Assembly: GCA_013202185.1 (NCBI GenBank)
Contig: JABMSA010000119.1
Location: 1-18,103, forward strand
DNA length: 18,103 nucleotides
Direction: 5' to 3'
Source of the DNA: Planctomycetota bacterium
GTDB lineage: Bacteria; Planctomycetota; PUPC01; JABMSA01
Shown one piece after another: positions 1 to 7,326 of this stretch. The position numbers were made by a program, and so were the translations under genes. The notes under the pieces are model-generated. The model did no database searches, was not told the origin of the DNA, and was given only the letters and a program-made list of their open reading frames with translations. Within the stretch, counting starts at the first letter, position 1, and each line of letters opens with the position of its first letter.

Positions 1-13
1 CGGCTGAAGGTAG

Positions 14-33
14 CCCAGCGTTTCAACGCTGGG
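14..33. repeat. REP-like palindrome, copy 1
   Basis: Nine-base perfect arms (CCCAGCGTT / AACGCTGGG) surround a 2-nt centre. A 17-nt stretch of this element (19-35) recurs exactly, in reverse complement, at 11310-11326 upstream of mgtE. Two exact copies in separate intergenic positions of an 18-kb window suggest a dispersed palindromic element rather than a gene-specific site. The left side lies near the window edge, so the full unit cannot be defined. Confidence 0.55.
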
Positions 34-76
34 GCTGTATCATGGTCCGACGCGCAACCACTTTTGGGACGTTACC

Positions 77-122
77 AAAAAAAAACGCGGGACCCTTTTT
101 CCATCGTTTGCAGGGTCCCGCG
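77..122 (-). terminator. Intrinsic terminator of the rhodanese transcript
   Basis: Read on the minus strand, an 11-bp perfect stem (CGCGGGACCCT / AGGGTCCCGCG, plus-strand arms 86-96 and 112-122) with a 15-nt loop is followed at once by nine T residues (77-85). This is a textbook rho-independent terminator. It lies downstream of the rhodanese gene and its 3' remnant, so both probably sit in one transcript that ends here. Confidence 0.88.
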
Positions 123-159
123 ATTTCGTGTTGTTGTTCGAATGTTACTGCGCTGTCGT

Positions 160-273
160 TCAGGCGGCCCGGGATTTCTCCTTGCGCTGAATGGGCATTC
201 CGTTCTTCTCACACTCTTCGATGCCGCCCTTGTAGTCGAGCACGTGGTTGTAGCCCATTTCCTTGAGCGTCTA
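160..273 (-). pseudogene. 3' remnant of a second rhodanese gene
   Basis: The minus strand encodes 36 residues ending in a TGA at 162-160 that closely match the C-terminus of the intact rhodanese next door: MGYNHVLDYKGGIEEC here against MGYRHVLDFKGGIEEW there. At DNA level 208-258 matches 421-471 at 45 of 51 positions, a tandem duplication with a 213-bp offset. The reading frame is closed on the upstream side by an in-frame TAG (273-271), and nothing resembling the N-terminal half or the active-site Cys loop is found between 274 and 369. That gap instead carries a GC-rich CCCCTGCC...CTGCCGAG stretch similar to repeats elsewhere in the window. The fragment is probably non-functional; a very short peptide cannot be excluded. 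Confidence 0.75.
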
Positions 274-369
274 TGCGTCCGAAACAAAATGCCAGGCTCC
301 GCCCCTGCCTTGTCTGCCGAGTGGAGCCATGAGGTCCTCGTGCGGCATCAGTATGTCGCCCGTCGTCGG

Positions 370-774
370 TCAATGTTGGGTCCTCTCTCGCTCGAGGGTC
401 TCCATGGGCAGGCTGTGCTGCTCCCACTCTTCGATGCCGCCCTTGAAATCAAGCACGTGCCTGTAGCCCATCGACCTCAGCTTCCTGGTTGCTTCGAGGC
501 TCTGCGGGCAATGATAGCCTGCGCAATAGGTGATGATCAACGTGTCCTTGTCGGGAATCTTCAGCTCGAACTCGGTGTCGATCTTGTCCAACGGAATCCA
601 GTGCGATCCCTCGATCACCTTGTTCTTGAAGAACTCCTCAGTCAGCACGCAAACAAACTCGACGTCCTGGCCGGTCTGGTAGAGAGCCTTTGCGGTGTCG
701 ACTCCTACAAGTGGCACGCCCTCATGCTCGAACTGCTCCGGTCCGAGCTTCTTCTCTTCAGTGTCCCTTTCCAT
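370..774 (-). CDS. Single-domain rhodanese-like protein
   Basis: This is a 134-residue cytoplasmic protein with one rhodanese fold. It shows the N-terminal VPLVGVDTAKALYQ strand/helix, the middle IEGSHWIPLDKID motif (roughly residues 54-66, the family's 'GHIPGA' region), the active-site loop starting at Cys84 (CAGYHCPQS), and a C-terminal GYRHVLDFKGGIEEW helix. Rhodaneses move sulfane sulfur through a persulfide on the catalytic Cys. The loop carries His where thiosulfate sulfurtransferases usually have Arg, and has a second Cys (Cys89), so the donor or acceptor may not be thiosulfate. The start at 774 is chosen because GGAAGGAG lies 7 nt upstream; the open frame extends to 843 without another ribosome binding site. 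It is followed by a remnant of a second copy and a terminator, and is transcribed divergently from purO. No signal peptide is visible. Confidence 0.9.
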   Translation of the reverse strand: MERDTEEKKLGPEQFEHEGVPLVGVDTAKALYQTGQDVEFVCVLTEEFFKNKVIEGSHWIPLDKIDTEFELKIPDKDTLIITYCAGYHCPQSLEATRKLRSMGYRHVLDFKGGIEEWEQHSLPMETLERERTQH

Positions 775-881
775 TGTTTGTCTCCTTCCAAACGTCATGC
801 CTTCCGTGGTTTTTCGGACCAACCCAACCTGCGGGTCTTCCACTTATGTAACAATCCGCGCTCGCGACAAGGCGCATTTCT

Positions 882-896
882 GTAAGATTATCCTAC
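882..896. promoter_or_regulatory. Imperfect 15-bp palindrome in the rhodanese/purO divergent gap
   Basis: GTAAGATTATCCTAC is a near-perfect inverted repeat with one mismatched pair around a central T. It lies between the divergently transcribed rhodanese and purO genes, about 110 bp upstream of the rhodanese start. It could be an operator, but no regulator can be assigned and a chance palindrome of this length is possible. Confidence 0.25.
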
Positions 897-992
897 ATTG
901 GGGGCGCCCGGCCCATCACCTGCTGCTTGATCTTCGTGCCCTTTCTGATGGCATTCCCCTCCCTCCGGCAATCTGTTTTCCGGTTTTCCGTT

Positions 993-1021
993 TTGCATTT
1001 TGCACCTGCATTGTTTATGAT
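993..1021 (+). promoter_or_regulatory. Putative sigma70-type promoter of purO-chrA
   Basis: TTGCAT (993-998) and TATGAT (1016-1021) are separated by exactly 17 bp. Each differs from the consensus hexamer at one or two positions. Initiation would fall near 1028, leaving about a 40-nt leader before purO. The stretch just upstream is T-rich with repeated GTTTTCC/GCATTTTGCA strings, unlike the GC-rich surroundings. Confidence 0.5.
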
Positions 1022-1068
1022 AAGAAGCACTTATGACCGACCGCAGTCGCCATCCTTAAGGAGAAGTC

Positions 1069-1704
1069 ATGTACGTAGGAAGAATCGTTGCCGTCGGGAT
1101 GAACCCGAAAGGGAAGCTCGCGGCCATCTATCGCGTGTCGTCGAGGTCGTTTCCCAACCGCAAGTCAATCGTCCGCGAAAACGCAGCCTCGATCGTGCCC
1201 AGGGAAGGCCACGAAACAGACATCCACAAGAACCCTTACATCGCATACAACTGCCTCAAGATCGTTGGCAGCGTGGCCGTGGCCACCAACGGCTCGCAGA
1301 CCGATCCCATCGCCGAGAAGATCGCCTCGGGCATGAGCATCCGCGACGCAATGATCGTGTCGATGATGGCGCTCGATTACGAGAAAGACGATTACAACAC
1401 GCCGCGCATCGCCTCGGCCGTGGACCTCGAGACCCGCACCGGCTGGCTGGGGATTGTGCGGCACGACGGCCTCAACGTGCGGCGACTGCCGCTCGAGCCG
1501 GGCAACGCCTTCTACGTTGCAACTTACGAGACCAACGACGTTGTCCCGTCGCAAACCGAGAGTTTCGAAGCGCAGAACGCCGATGAAGCCTGCAACTACA
1601 TCATGGAGTTCGGCGTGTTCGGAACGATGACCAACGCCGTTAGCTCGGTGTGTGCATTTGAAGTGGACGGAGAATTTGAAATTGCCCTGGGGCCCGAAAA
1701 GTGA
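1069..1704 (+). CDS. purO: IMP cyclohydrolase, archaeal PurO type
   Basis: This 211-residue protein matches the PurO-type IMP cyclohydrolase family (PF07826) over its full length. It should close FAICAR to IMP, the last step of de novo purine synthesis, which in most bacteria is done by the C-terminal-independent domain of PurH. Recognisable family blocks are MYVGRIVAVG at the N-terminus, YRVSSRSFPNR (21-31), EGHETD..KNPYIAYNC (46-62), VATNGSQTD (71-79) and MALDYEKDDYNTPRIA (100-115). These resemble the methanogen enzyme as I remember it. The start has an excellent ribosome binding site (AAGGAG, 5 nt spacing). The 3' end overlaps the likely start of the next gene. No purH-like formyltransferase is in the window. 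Function is confident at family level; some bacterial members may have other roles. Confidence 0.9.
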   Translation: MYVGRIVAVGMNPKGKLAAIYRVSSRSFPNRKSIVRENAASIVPREGHETDIHKNPYIAYNCLKIVGSVAVATNGSQTDPIAEKIASGMSIRDAMIVSMMALDYEKDDYNTPRIASAVDLETRTGWLGIVRHDGLNVRRLPLEPGNAFYVATYETNDVVPSQTESFEAQNADEACNYIMEFGVFGTMTNAVSSVCAFEVDGEFEIALGPEK

Positions 1705-2275
1705 AAGCCCTCGTCGAGACCCGCGCGGCGCGCTGCGCGGCACAACGCTCGGGCTGTGCCTGTCGATATTCGCCACGCAGTTCAGGGTAGGCCTGCTCAC
1801 CTTCGGCGGCGGCGTGGCAATGATACCGTCCTTCCGCCGTGAGTGCGTGCAGCGGCGCCGATGGTTCACCGAAGAAGAATTCCTCGAGGTGGTCACCACC
1901 GCGCTCTCGATACCCGGGCCGCTTGCGGCGACGTTCTCGATGATATTGGGCCACCGCTGCGCCGGGGTCCTGGGTGCGATCTCCGGCCTGTGCGGGATCG
2001 TGTTGCCCTCGCTGCTGCTGGTGATCATGGTCGCGTCGGTTTTCCAACGATACGCCGCTCATCCCCTGGCCGCCGCTTTTCTCAAGGGAGCCGGCTCGGC
2101 CGTCGTAGGCCTCATAGCATTCGCAGCCTTCATGCTCGGCAAGCGGATTCTCTCGGGGCCTGTTGCCGTGGTCCTGTCAGCTTCGCTCGTGATTGCCGTT
2201 GGTTTCTTCTCGGTTCATCCGATTGTCGCACTGCTGTGCGTTACGATCATTGCATCACTGATCGACGTGAGGTAG
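1652..2275 (+). CDS. chrA: ChrA-type chromate transporter, first half-size subunit
   Basis: This short-chain CHR-family membrane protein has the family's FGGG signature after the first helix (about residues 51-54 from the GTG at 1652), then WFTEEEFLE (71-79) and the IPGPLA turn (87-92), followed by several hydrophobic helices. Two half-size subunits usually pair to make one transporter, with chromate uptake/efflux as the named activity; the true substrate is often untested. The start is uncertain. GTG 1652 lies inside purO in another frame, and a TTG at 1682 with GGAG 9 nt upstream is an alternative. Either choice overlaps purO (stop at 1704), implying translational coupling. The second subunit begins 4 nt after this stop. 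Confidence 0.85.
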   Translation: MHLKWTENLKLPWGPKSESPRRDPRGALRGTTLGLCLSIFATQFRVGLLTFGGGVAMIPSFRRECVQRRRWFTEEEFLEVVTTALSIPGPLAATFSMILGHRCAGVLGAISGLCGIVLPSLLLVIMVASVFQRYAAHPLAAAFLKGAGSAVVGLIAFAAFMLGKRILSGPVAVVLSASLVIAVGFFSVHPIVALLCVTIIASLIDVR

Positions 2276-2279
2276 CCCG

Positions 2280-2828
2280 ATGCCGCTGCTTCTCAAGCTT
2301 TACCTTGCCTTTCTAACCGTCGGCGTGGCCGGCTTCGGCGGCGGCGCCGCAAGCTTCGGCCTGATGCATCACGAGCTGGTGACCGCCCATGAGCTTCTGA
2401 CCGAAAAGGAGGTCGGCGACTGCATAGCGATGGCCACAATGGTGCCCGGCCCGGTGGCGGTCAACGCATCGGCGCTATCAGGCTTTGCCGTGGCCGGTCT
2501 GCCGGGCGCCGCAGTGTGTGTGATCGGAATACTCACGCCGCCTGCAGCGCTCATAGCCGCGCTCACGATGCTACTGGCCAAACACTCCGAACGCGACATC
2601 GTGAGCCGCATCCGCCACGCCCTGCGCCCCGGCGCGCTCGGCCTGGTCATCTATGCGGTCTATACCATCGGCAAGAGCCGGCTCGACACCGATTCTTCCC
2701 CGACCATCATGGCCGCCCAATTGATCATAGTCGTTGCCGCATTTGCGCTCTTCGTATGGAAACAAGAAAAAATCCACCCCGCATTCGCCGTCATTGCATT
2801 CGGCCTGCTGGGGATGCTGATATTCTAG
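2280..2828 (+). CDS. chrA: ChrA-type chromate transporter, second half-size subunit
   Basis: This 182-residue membrane protein is homologous to the gene before it. It has FGGG (19-22), LLTEKEVGDCIAMA (39-52) and MVPGPVAVNAS (54-64), then four or so hydrophobic segments. The duplicated FGGG...PGP layout is typical of split CHR transporters, whose halves insert with opposite topology. GAGG, formed by the last codons of the preceding gene, lies about 7 nt upstream of the ATG, so the two are tightly coupled and probably made in equal amounts. Substrate assignment rests on family name only. Confidence 0.88.
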   Translation: MPLLLKLYLAFLTVGVAGFGGGAASFGLMHHELVTAHELLTEKEVGDCIAMATMVPGPVAVNASALSGFAVAGLPGAAVCVIGILTPPAALIAALTMLLAKHSERDIVSRIRHALRPGALGLVIYAVYTIGKSRLDTDSSPTIMAAQLIIVVAAFALFVWKQEKIHPAFAVIAFGLLGMLIF

Positions 2829-2907
2829 TGCTTCCTTGCAAGAGTACGCGTAATCATGAAATGCCATTGCGGGCCGACTTGGCTTCCAGCGGACCTGCTT
2901 TTCGCCA

Positions 2908-2928
2908 CCACTGGATTCATTCCAGTGG
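2908..2928 (+). terminator. Stem-loop after the chrA pair, possible terminator
   Basis: A perfect 8-bp stem (CCACTGGA / TCCAGTGG) with a TTCAT loop lies 80 bp after the second chrA stop codon. Only a weak T run (TTTT, 2937-2940) follows after 8 nt, so this is not a canonical intrinsic terminator. It may be a transcript-end hairpin or an RNA-stability element. No other terminator candidate was found in 2829-2985. Confidence 0.35.
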
Positions 2929-2985
2929 AGCGATGCTTTTGCACTACGCCGCCGCATAAAAAGAATCCCCCGGCCGCAGGCGAGT

Positions 2986-3034
2986 GTTAACCTATATGGT
3001 TAACATGCGGCACATGTTAACCAATTTGGTTAAC
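2986..3034. promoter_or_regulatory. Nested GTTAACC palindrome array, putative operator
   Basis: Two 19-bp palindromes, 2986-3004 and 3016-3034, each have GTTAACC / GGTTAAC arms around a 5-bp AT-rich centre. They are exactly 30 bp apart, about three helical turns. The facing half-sites form a third, perfect palindrome with 10-bp arms (GGTTAACATG / CATGTTAACC) and a CGGCA centre, so dyads are centred every 15 bp (2995, 3010, 3025). This is strongly suggestive of cooperative binding by a dimeric regulator such as a GntR- or LacI-type protein. No such regulator is encoded in the window. The array lies about 95 bp upstream of the -35 of the secreted-protein gene. Confidence 0.7.
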
Positions 3035-3129
3035 AGCCTCACAGCCCAGTTTACTTCCCTTTCGTGCGGCGTTCTCACATAGCAATCCCGCGAAGCTTCG
3101 CCTCCCCCCCCCCTATCTCAAATCTCCCC

Positions 3130-3157
3130 TTGACACGCACGCGATACTCTGTAGAAT
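3130..3157 (+). promoter_or_regulatory. Sigma70-type promoter of the giant secreted-protein gene
   Basis: A perfect TTGACA (3130-3135) and TAGAAT (3152-3157) are separated by 16 bp. Initiation near 3164 would give a leader of about 80 nt before the ATG at 3244. A C10 tract (3104-3113) lies 16 bp upstream of the -35, where length changes could alter promoter output. The GTTAACC palindrome array lies further upstream. Confidence 0.7.
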
Positions 3158-3243
3158 CATGCCGCAAGCGTGGCGCGCCCCGGTGACATCCGCCGGGATA
3201 CGGACGCCGCATCTTTCCCAACCGCTTGAAAGGAGTTCGACAA

Positions 3244-6200
3244 ATGAGCCCTCTTTATCTGCAGCTCGCGCTCGTTGCAATTGTGCTGGCCGCCGCTGCC
3301 CCGGCCATGGCGGGCCGGGCCGTCAATCGCGGATTGCATGCCGTGCCCGCACCCGCGAAAGTCGTTGTCGATGGCAAGCTCGACGAATGGGACACCTCGG
3401 GCGCCATCATCTGCTGCAAGGACGTGCCCGACCTGCTCGACGTCGAAAGCTGCCGCGTGGCCGCGATGTACGACGACGACAACCTATACCTCTCGTTTGC
3501 TTTTCGCGACCCTACGCCGATGGTGAACAAGATTGACCCCGTGACAATGCGCGGCAACGGGTGGCGGTCCGACGCCGTTCAGCTTCGTTGCAACATGGAA
3601 GGCTTCGTGTCGCACATCGACGCCTGGTACTACACGGCCCGAAAAGAGCCGGCGATGTACATCCAGTATGGTCGCCTGGGCGGCAATCCCGGACAGCCCG
3701 CCGTAGACCGCCCCGAGAATCCCGCCAAGCTCGGCGCCCGGCAGGCGTTCCGCATGGATGACGACGGGCGCGGATACGTGCAGGAGATGATGATCCCATG
3801 GGGCGTCATGACGCTCGACGGCAAGACCCCGCCCAAGGGCGCCGACCTCCGCCTGGGCCTCGAGCTGTTCTGGGGCGGAGTTACCGCCGACGGCTGGCCG
3901 CGAAGCCGCGTTACCGACAACCTATCCGACGGCGCCAAGACCACCGACTTCTTCTGGACGTCGGTCGGCAACTGGGGCAAGCTGATCCTCGAGGAGAAAA
4001 ACAACATCACCCTCCCGGCGCCCGCCTGGCAGCTCGCCACGAAAGCCGAGCCCAAGGCGCTCGTCCCCATCACCTTCTCACTCCCGCGCGACAGCCACGT
4101 TACAATCGCCATCGAAGACCCGGCAGGCAACCGCGTCAAGAGCCTCCTGGGCGGCATCGAGCTTGCCAAGGGCACGCACACCGTTCACTGGTCCGGCCTC
4201 ACCGACCGCGACGAGCTGCTGCCCGCCGGGCGGTATCGGTGGACCGGCATCTACCGCGACAAGATCGACGTGCAATGGAAGATGAGCTTCTACCAGCCCA
4301 ACCAGGTTCGCCCATGGCTCAACTCGAAAGGCACAGGCGCCTGGGGGCCCGACCACGGCCACCTCAGGGCCGCAGCGTCCGGTGGCGGCCGAGTGTACCT
4401 CTGCGGCAACGGCGTCGAGGCGGGATTTGCAGCCCTTGCCGTCGACGAAAACGGCAACAAGCTCTGGTCGCTCAAAGACCCCGAGTCCAGCCGACTCGCA
4501 TACGCCGACGGCATGGTATACGCCTGCACGCGCGGCCGAACGGCCAACTGGATCGGCATCGCACCCGTCGGCGTGATGCGGTTTAAGGCCGATACGGGAG
4601 AGTGGATCGACATCACCGGCCCGGACGCTAAGCCTACGCGGAGGCTGGCGCTCGTCGCACAAAACGAGCAGGTGGCAGGATTCGCGGCCGACAAGACCGG
4701 CCTGTATCTCTCCGTTGCCGGCAAGAGCGTCGTCCGAAGTTTCGACCGCAACACATTCAAGCAACTGCGAGAATACCAGGTGCCCGGCGCCGCCCAGCTC
4801 TTTGCGACCGGCAACGACAAGCTGCTCGTCACCTCGAACAAGGGTCTGCTCGAGCTTGATCTTGTCGCCGCAGCCAACATCCGCACACTCAACACCGAAG
4901 ACTTCTCCTCCGCGCGCGACGTCACCTCCGCCGGGGATCGCATCTACGTTGCGATGGGCGCGCCCGATCATCGCGTGCACGTCTTAACGCGCAGCGGCAA
5001 GCGCATCGGCACCATCGGCAACAAGGGCGGCCGCGCCCAAAACGGATGGTACGATCCGAAGGAAGGCTTCCTCAATCCGAACGGCCTCGCAGTCGACACC
5101 AAAGGCGAATTGTGGGTCGTCGAAAACAGCTACAGGCCCAAGCGCACCAGCGTATGGAAAGACGGCACCTGGCAGCGCGATTTCATCGGCGACACCGGCT
5201 ACGGAGGAGGCGGGATCATCAATCCGCTCGATCCGACGATGGCCTTCTACCAGGGCATGCAGTTCGAGATCGACATCGACAAGCAGACGTGGAAGCTCGT
5301 GCAGATCGGCATGATCCTTCCTGCCAATGCCGCCGAGTTTGGCCTCGAGGAGATCGGCAGCCCCGACGAAACCGGGAACGGCAACATCACCGAACACATG
5401 ATGGCGCATCGCGGCCGCGCGTACATACACAAGTGCCGCGGGGCGCGCCACATCTACCGGCAGCGCGAAGACGGACGCTGGGCGCTCTGCGTTTACATCG
5501 ATACGACAAACAAGATCGCCTGGATGGACCTGAACGACGATTGCCTGATCCAGAAGAACGAGGTCGTGCGCGGCGGGGAAGACAACTGGGGCGGCAACGA
5601 TTACTGGGGCATGCGCCCGTCACAGAATCTCGATCTCTACTTCTCGCGCCGTGTGGACACGCCCGGCCTACGGCTGCGCCTCGAGCGCATCACGCCCGGC
5701 GGAACGCCGGTCTACGATTTCACGAAGTTCGAGGAAATGGCCGGCGAATGCATGAATGGCATCGGACTGCGCGATGGAACATATAACTCCGGCTGCGCCG
5801 GCGACCGCGGCGAGTACTTCTCCGAGATGCGCAAAACACAGCCGGCCGGCGCCGCCAGGCGCACGTTCTGGTTCCGAGGGCTAAACACCCGCCGCTGGAC
5901 CTACCGCCTGCCGGAGCCCGGCGTGGTGATATACCCATTCCAGGCGCACGGCGTCGCAAACGTGCCCGAGCTGCCCGGCGAAGTCGTCTGCTGGGTATCC
6001 GATTTCGGCCAGCGCTACCTTTTCACCGACGACATGCTATACATCGACCAGCTCTTCGCCGACGGCCGCACCAACTACGATCCCTGGCCCGAGGAACCCG
6101 AGCCGGGCTTTCCAGCCAACAACATGACACCCGGCCAGGAATCGTTCCACGGCTTCTTCACGCGCACCGTCGGCGACCGCTACCTGCTCACCAGCGGCTT

Positions 6201-7035
6201 CACCGACTGCCGCGTCTTCGAGATCACCGGGCTGGATTCGCTCAGGCGCATCAGCGGCGAGGCCGAAATCGAGCCCGAGCATCTTGCCCGTGCGATCGAC
6301 ATCCGCCACTTCCGACTCAGCGGCGGCAAAACCCGCGGCATCGCCCGCATGACGCGCACCGCGCGGCCGATGAGCATCGACGGAACGCTCCAGGGATGGA
6401 ACCGCGACGACGCCCTGCGCATCAAGGTCGACGACGACCGCAGCGCCGAAATCCTGACCGCATACGATCAAGACAACCTCTACGTGGCGTGGGAGGTGCG
6501 CGACAACAATCCGATGGTCAACAACGCCGAGCGGCGGGAGCTTGCCTTCAAGGGCGGCGATGCCGTCGACGTGATGTTCCGCGCACCCGGCAAGGACCTC
6601 GACAAAGCCGACGTGCGGGCCGGAGACTTCCGCCTGCTGATTACCGAGCTTGGCGGCAAGCCGGCGGCCGTTCTGTATCGGCCGGTATCGAAAAGCAAGA
6701 AACCGTTTGTGTTCGACGCCTTCGAAGGCGCCGGGCGCGCCAACGCAGTGAGGATGGACGAAGTCCGCCTCGCGCCGGAAGTGAGGGCCGTCATCAAGCG
6801 CGGCCCCAGCGGCTACATCATCGAGGCCGCCATCCCGTGGAAGCTCATCGGCATCGGGCCCGTCGCCGGGGCCGAAGGCAGGATCGATTTTGGCGTGCTA
6901 TTCAGCGACTCCAAAGGAACTGGCACAGCCGTCCGCGCGTATTGGGAAAACCGCGACACCCAGATCGTCGCCGACATCCCGTCCGAAGCCCAGCTCAGGC
7001 CCGCCAACTGGGGTGTGATGCAGTTGGAGGAATAG
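3244..7035 (+). CDS. Giant secreted protein: CBM9-like, FlgD-Ig, beta-propeller, CBM9-like
   Basis: The 1263 residues begin with a clear Sec signal peptide: a hydrophobic core at about 5-20 and probable cleavage after AMA (residue 23). Next comes a CBM9-like/DOMON-like beta-sandwich (about 40-250; VVDGKLDEWD, then YDDDNLYLSFAFRDPTPMVN), a FlgD-type Ig domain (about 276-345; PAGNRVKSLLGG...GTHTVHWSGL...LLPAGRY) and a repeat-rich region that reads like a beta-propeller (about 370-660, with an NHL-like blade at FLNPNGLAVDTKGELWVVENS). An EF-hand-like loop (DLNDDCLIQKNE, 762-773) could bind calcium. A second CBM9-like domain closes the protein (about 1043-1260; MSIDGTLQGWN...YDQDNLYVAWEVRDNNPMVN) and is clearly related to the first. 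The start is the ATG with AAGGAG about 9 nt upstream; an in-frame TTG at 3226 has no such site. No catalytic residues are recognised. Probable role: an extracellular or surface protein binding polysaccharide or another polymer; a lyase activity hidden in the propeller is possible. Confidence 0.88.
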   Translation: MSPLYLQLALVAIVLAAAAPAMAGRAVNRGLHAVPAPAKVVVDGKLDEWDTSGAIICCKDVPDLLDVESCRVAAMYDDDNLYLSFAFRDPTPMVNKIDPVTMRGNGWRSDAVQLRCNMEGFVSHIDAWYYTARKEPAMYIQYGRLGGNPGQPAVDRPENPAKLGARQAFRMDDDGRGYVQEMMIPWGVMTLDGKTPPKGADLRLGLELFWGGVTADGWPRSRVTDNLSDGAKTTDFFWTSVGNWGKLILEEKNNITLPAPAWQLATKAEPKALVPITFSLPRDSHVTIAIEDPAGNRVKSLLGGIELAKGTHTVHWSGLTDRDELLPAGRYRWTGIYRDKIDVQWKMSFYQPNQVRPWLNSKGTGAWGPDHGHLRAAASGGGRVYLCGNGVEAGFAALAVDENGNKLWSLKDPESSRLAYADGMVYACTRGRTANWIGIAPVGVMRFKADTGEWIDITGPDAKPTRRLALVAQNEQVAGFAADKTGLYLSVAGKSVVRSFDRNTFKQLREYQVPGAAQLFATGNDKLLVTSNKGLLELDLVAAANIRTLNTEDFSSARDVTSAGDRIYVAMGAPDHRVHVLTRSGKRIGTIGNKGGRAQNGWYDPKEGFLNPNGLAVDTKGELWVVENSYRPKRTSVWKDGTWQRDFIGDTGYGGGGIINPLDPTMAFYQGMQFEIDIDKQTWKLVQIGMILPANAAEFGLEEIGSPDETGNGNITEHMMAHRGRAYIHKCRGARHIYRQREDGRWALCVYIDTTNKIAWMDLNDDCLIQKNEVVRGGEDNWGGNDYWGMRPSQNLDLYFSRRVDTPGLRLRLERITPGGTPVYDFTKFEEMAGECMNGIGLRDGTYNSGCAGDRGEYFSEMRKTQPAGAARRTFWFRGLNTRRWTYRLPEPGVVIYPFQAHGVANVPELPGEVVCWVSDFGQRYLFTDDMLYIDQLFADGRTNYDPWPEEPEPGFPANNMTPGQESFHGFFTRTVGDRYLLTSGFTDCRVFEITGLDSLRRISGEAEIEPEHLARAIDIRHFRLSGGKTRGIARMTRTARPMSIDGTLQGWNRDDALRIKVDDDRSAEILTAYDQDNLYVAWEVRDNNPMVNNAERRELAFKGGDAVDVMFRAPGKDLDKADVRAGDFRLLITELGGKPAAVLYRPVSKSKKPFVFDAFEGAGRANAVRMDEVRLAPEVRAVIKRGPSGYIIEAAIPWKLIGIGPVAGAEGRIDFGVLFSDSKGTGTAVRAYWENRDTQIVADIPSEAQLRPANWGVMQLEE

Positions 7036-7052
7036 CAAGCAGCGAAACTGCC

Positions 7053-7080
7053 GGACTATGAGACCATGGGACTGTCGGAC
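7053..7080 (+). repeat. Degenerate octamer repeat, left copy
   Basis: The stretch is a run of 8-bp units of the form GGACTATG, AGACCATG, GGACTGTC, GGAC. Its reverse complement matches 7327-7354 at 23 of 28 positions. It starts 18 bp after the stop codon of the secreted protein. Confidence 0.6.
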
Positions 7081-7149
7081 TTCAGCGCGGACGGCTTCTT
7101 GTGTTGTGCCCATGAATGAATTGATGGGCGTTATGGTGGTGGTGCGCCC

Positions 7150-7170
7150 CCTGCCGGCTTGTGCGGCAGG
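7150..7170. repeat. GC-rich hairpin element CCTGCCG...CGGCAGG, copy A
   Basis: A perfect 7-bp stem has a 7-nt loop (GCTTGTG). The 5' part, CCCCTGCCGGCTTG followed by one variable base and GCGGC (7148-7167), recurs at 12968-12987 with a single mismatch. Related CCCCTGCC strings occur at 306-313, inside feoB near 10407 and at 13026-13046. This points to a dispersed REP-like family. Confidence 0.5.
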
Positions 7171-7326
7171 AGGCAAAGTTCGGTAGCGAGTACCGCCGGC
7201 CCCAACCCTCTCACTCCGGCCGCCGACCTACTCGCAGAGCAGGCGCCCCCACGCGGACCGAAGCTCTTAGGAGTTAATGCCTTTGGCGCTTACAGGGCGC
7301 CGGCACACAGAAGCTCCTCCGGAAAA

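Noticed and set aside
64..885. Long plus-strand open frame (273 codons) across the rhodanese locus
   Set aside because: It is antisense to the clear rhodanese gene, its remnant and the terminator. The protein has no recognisable domain and no convincing ribosome binding site.
2571..2957. 128-codon minus-strand open frame over the chrA end and downstream gap
   Set aside because: Most of it is antisense to chrA, with no recognisable domain and no ribosome binding site.
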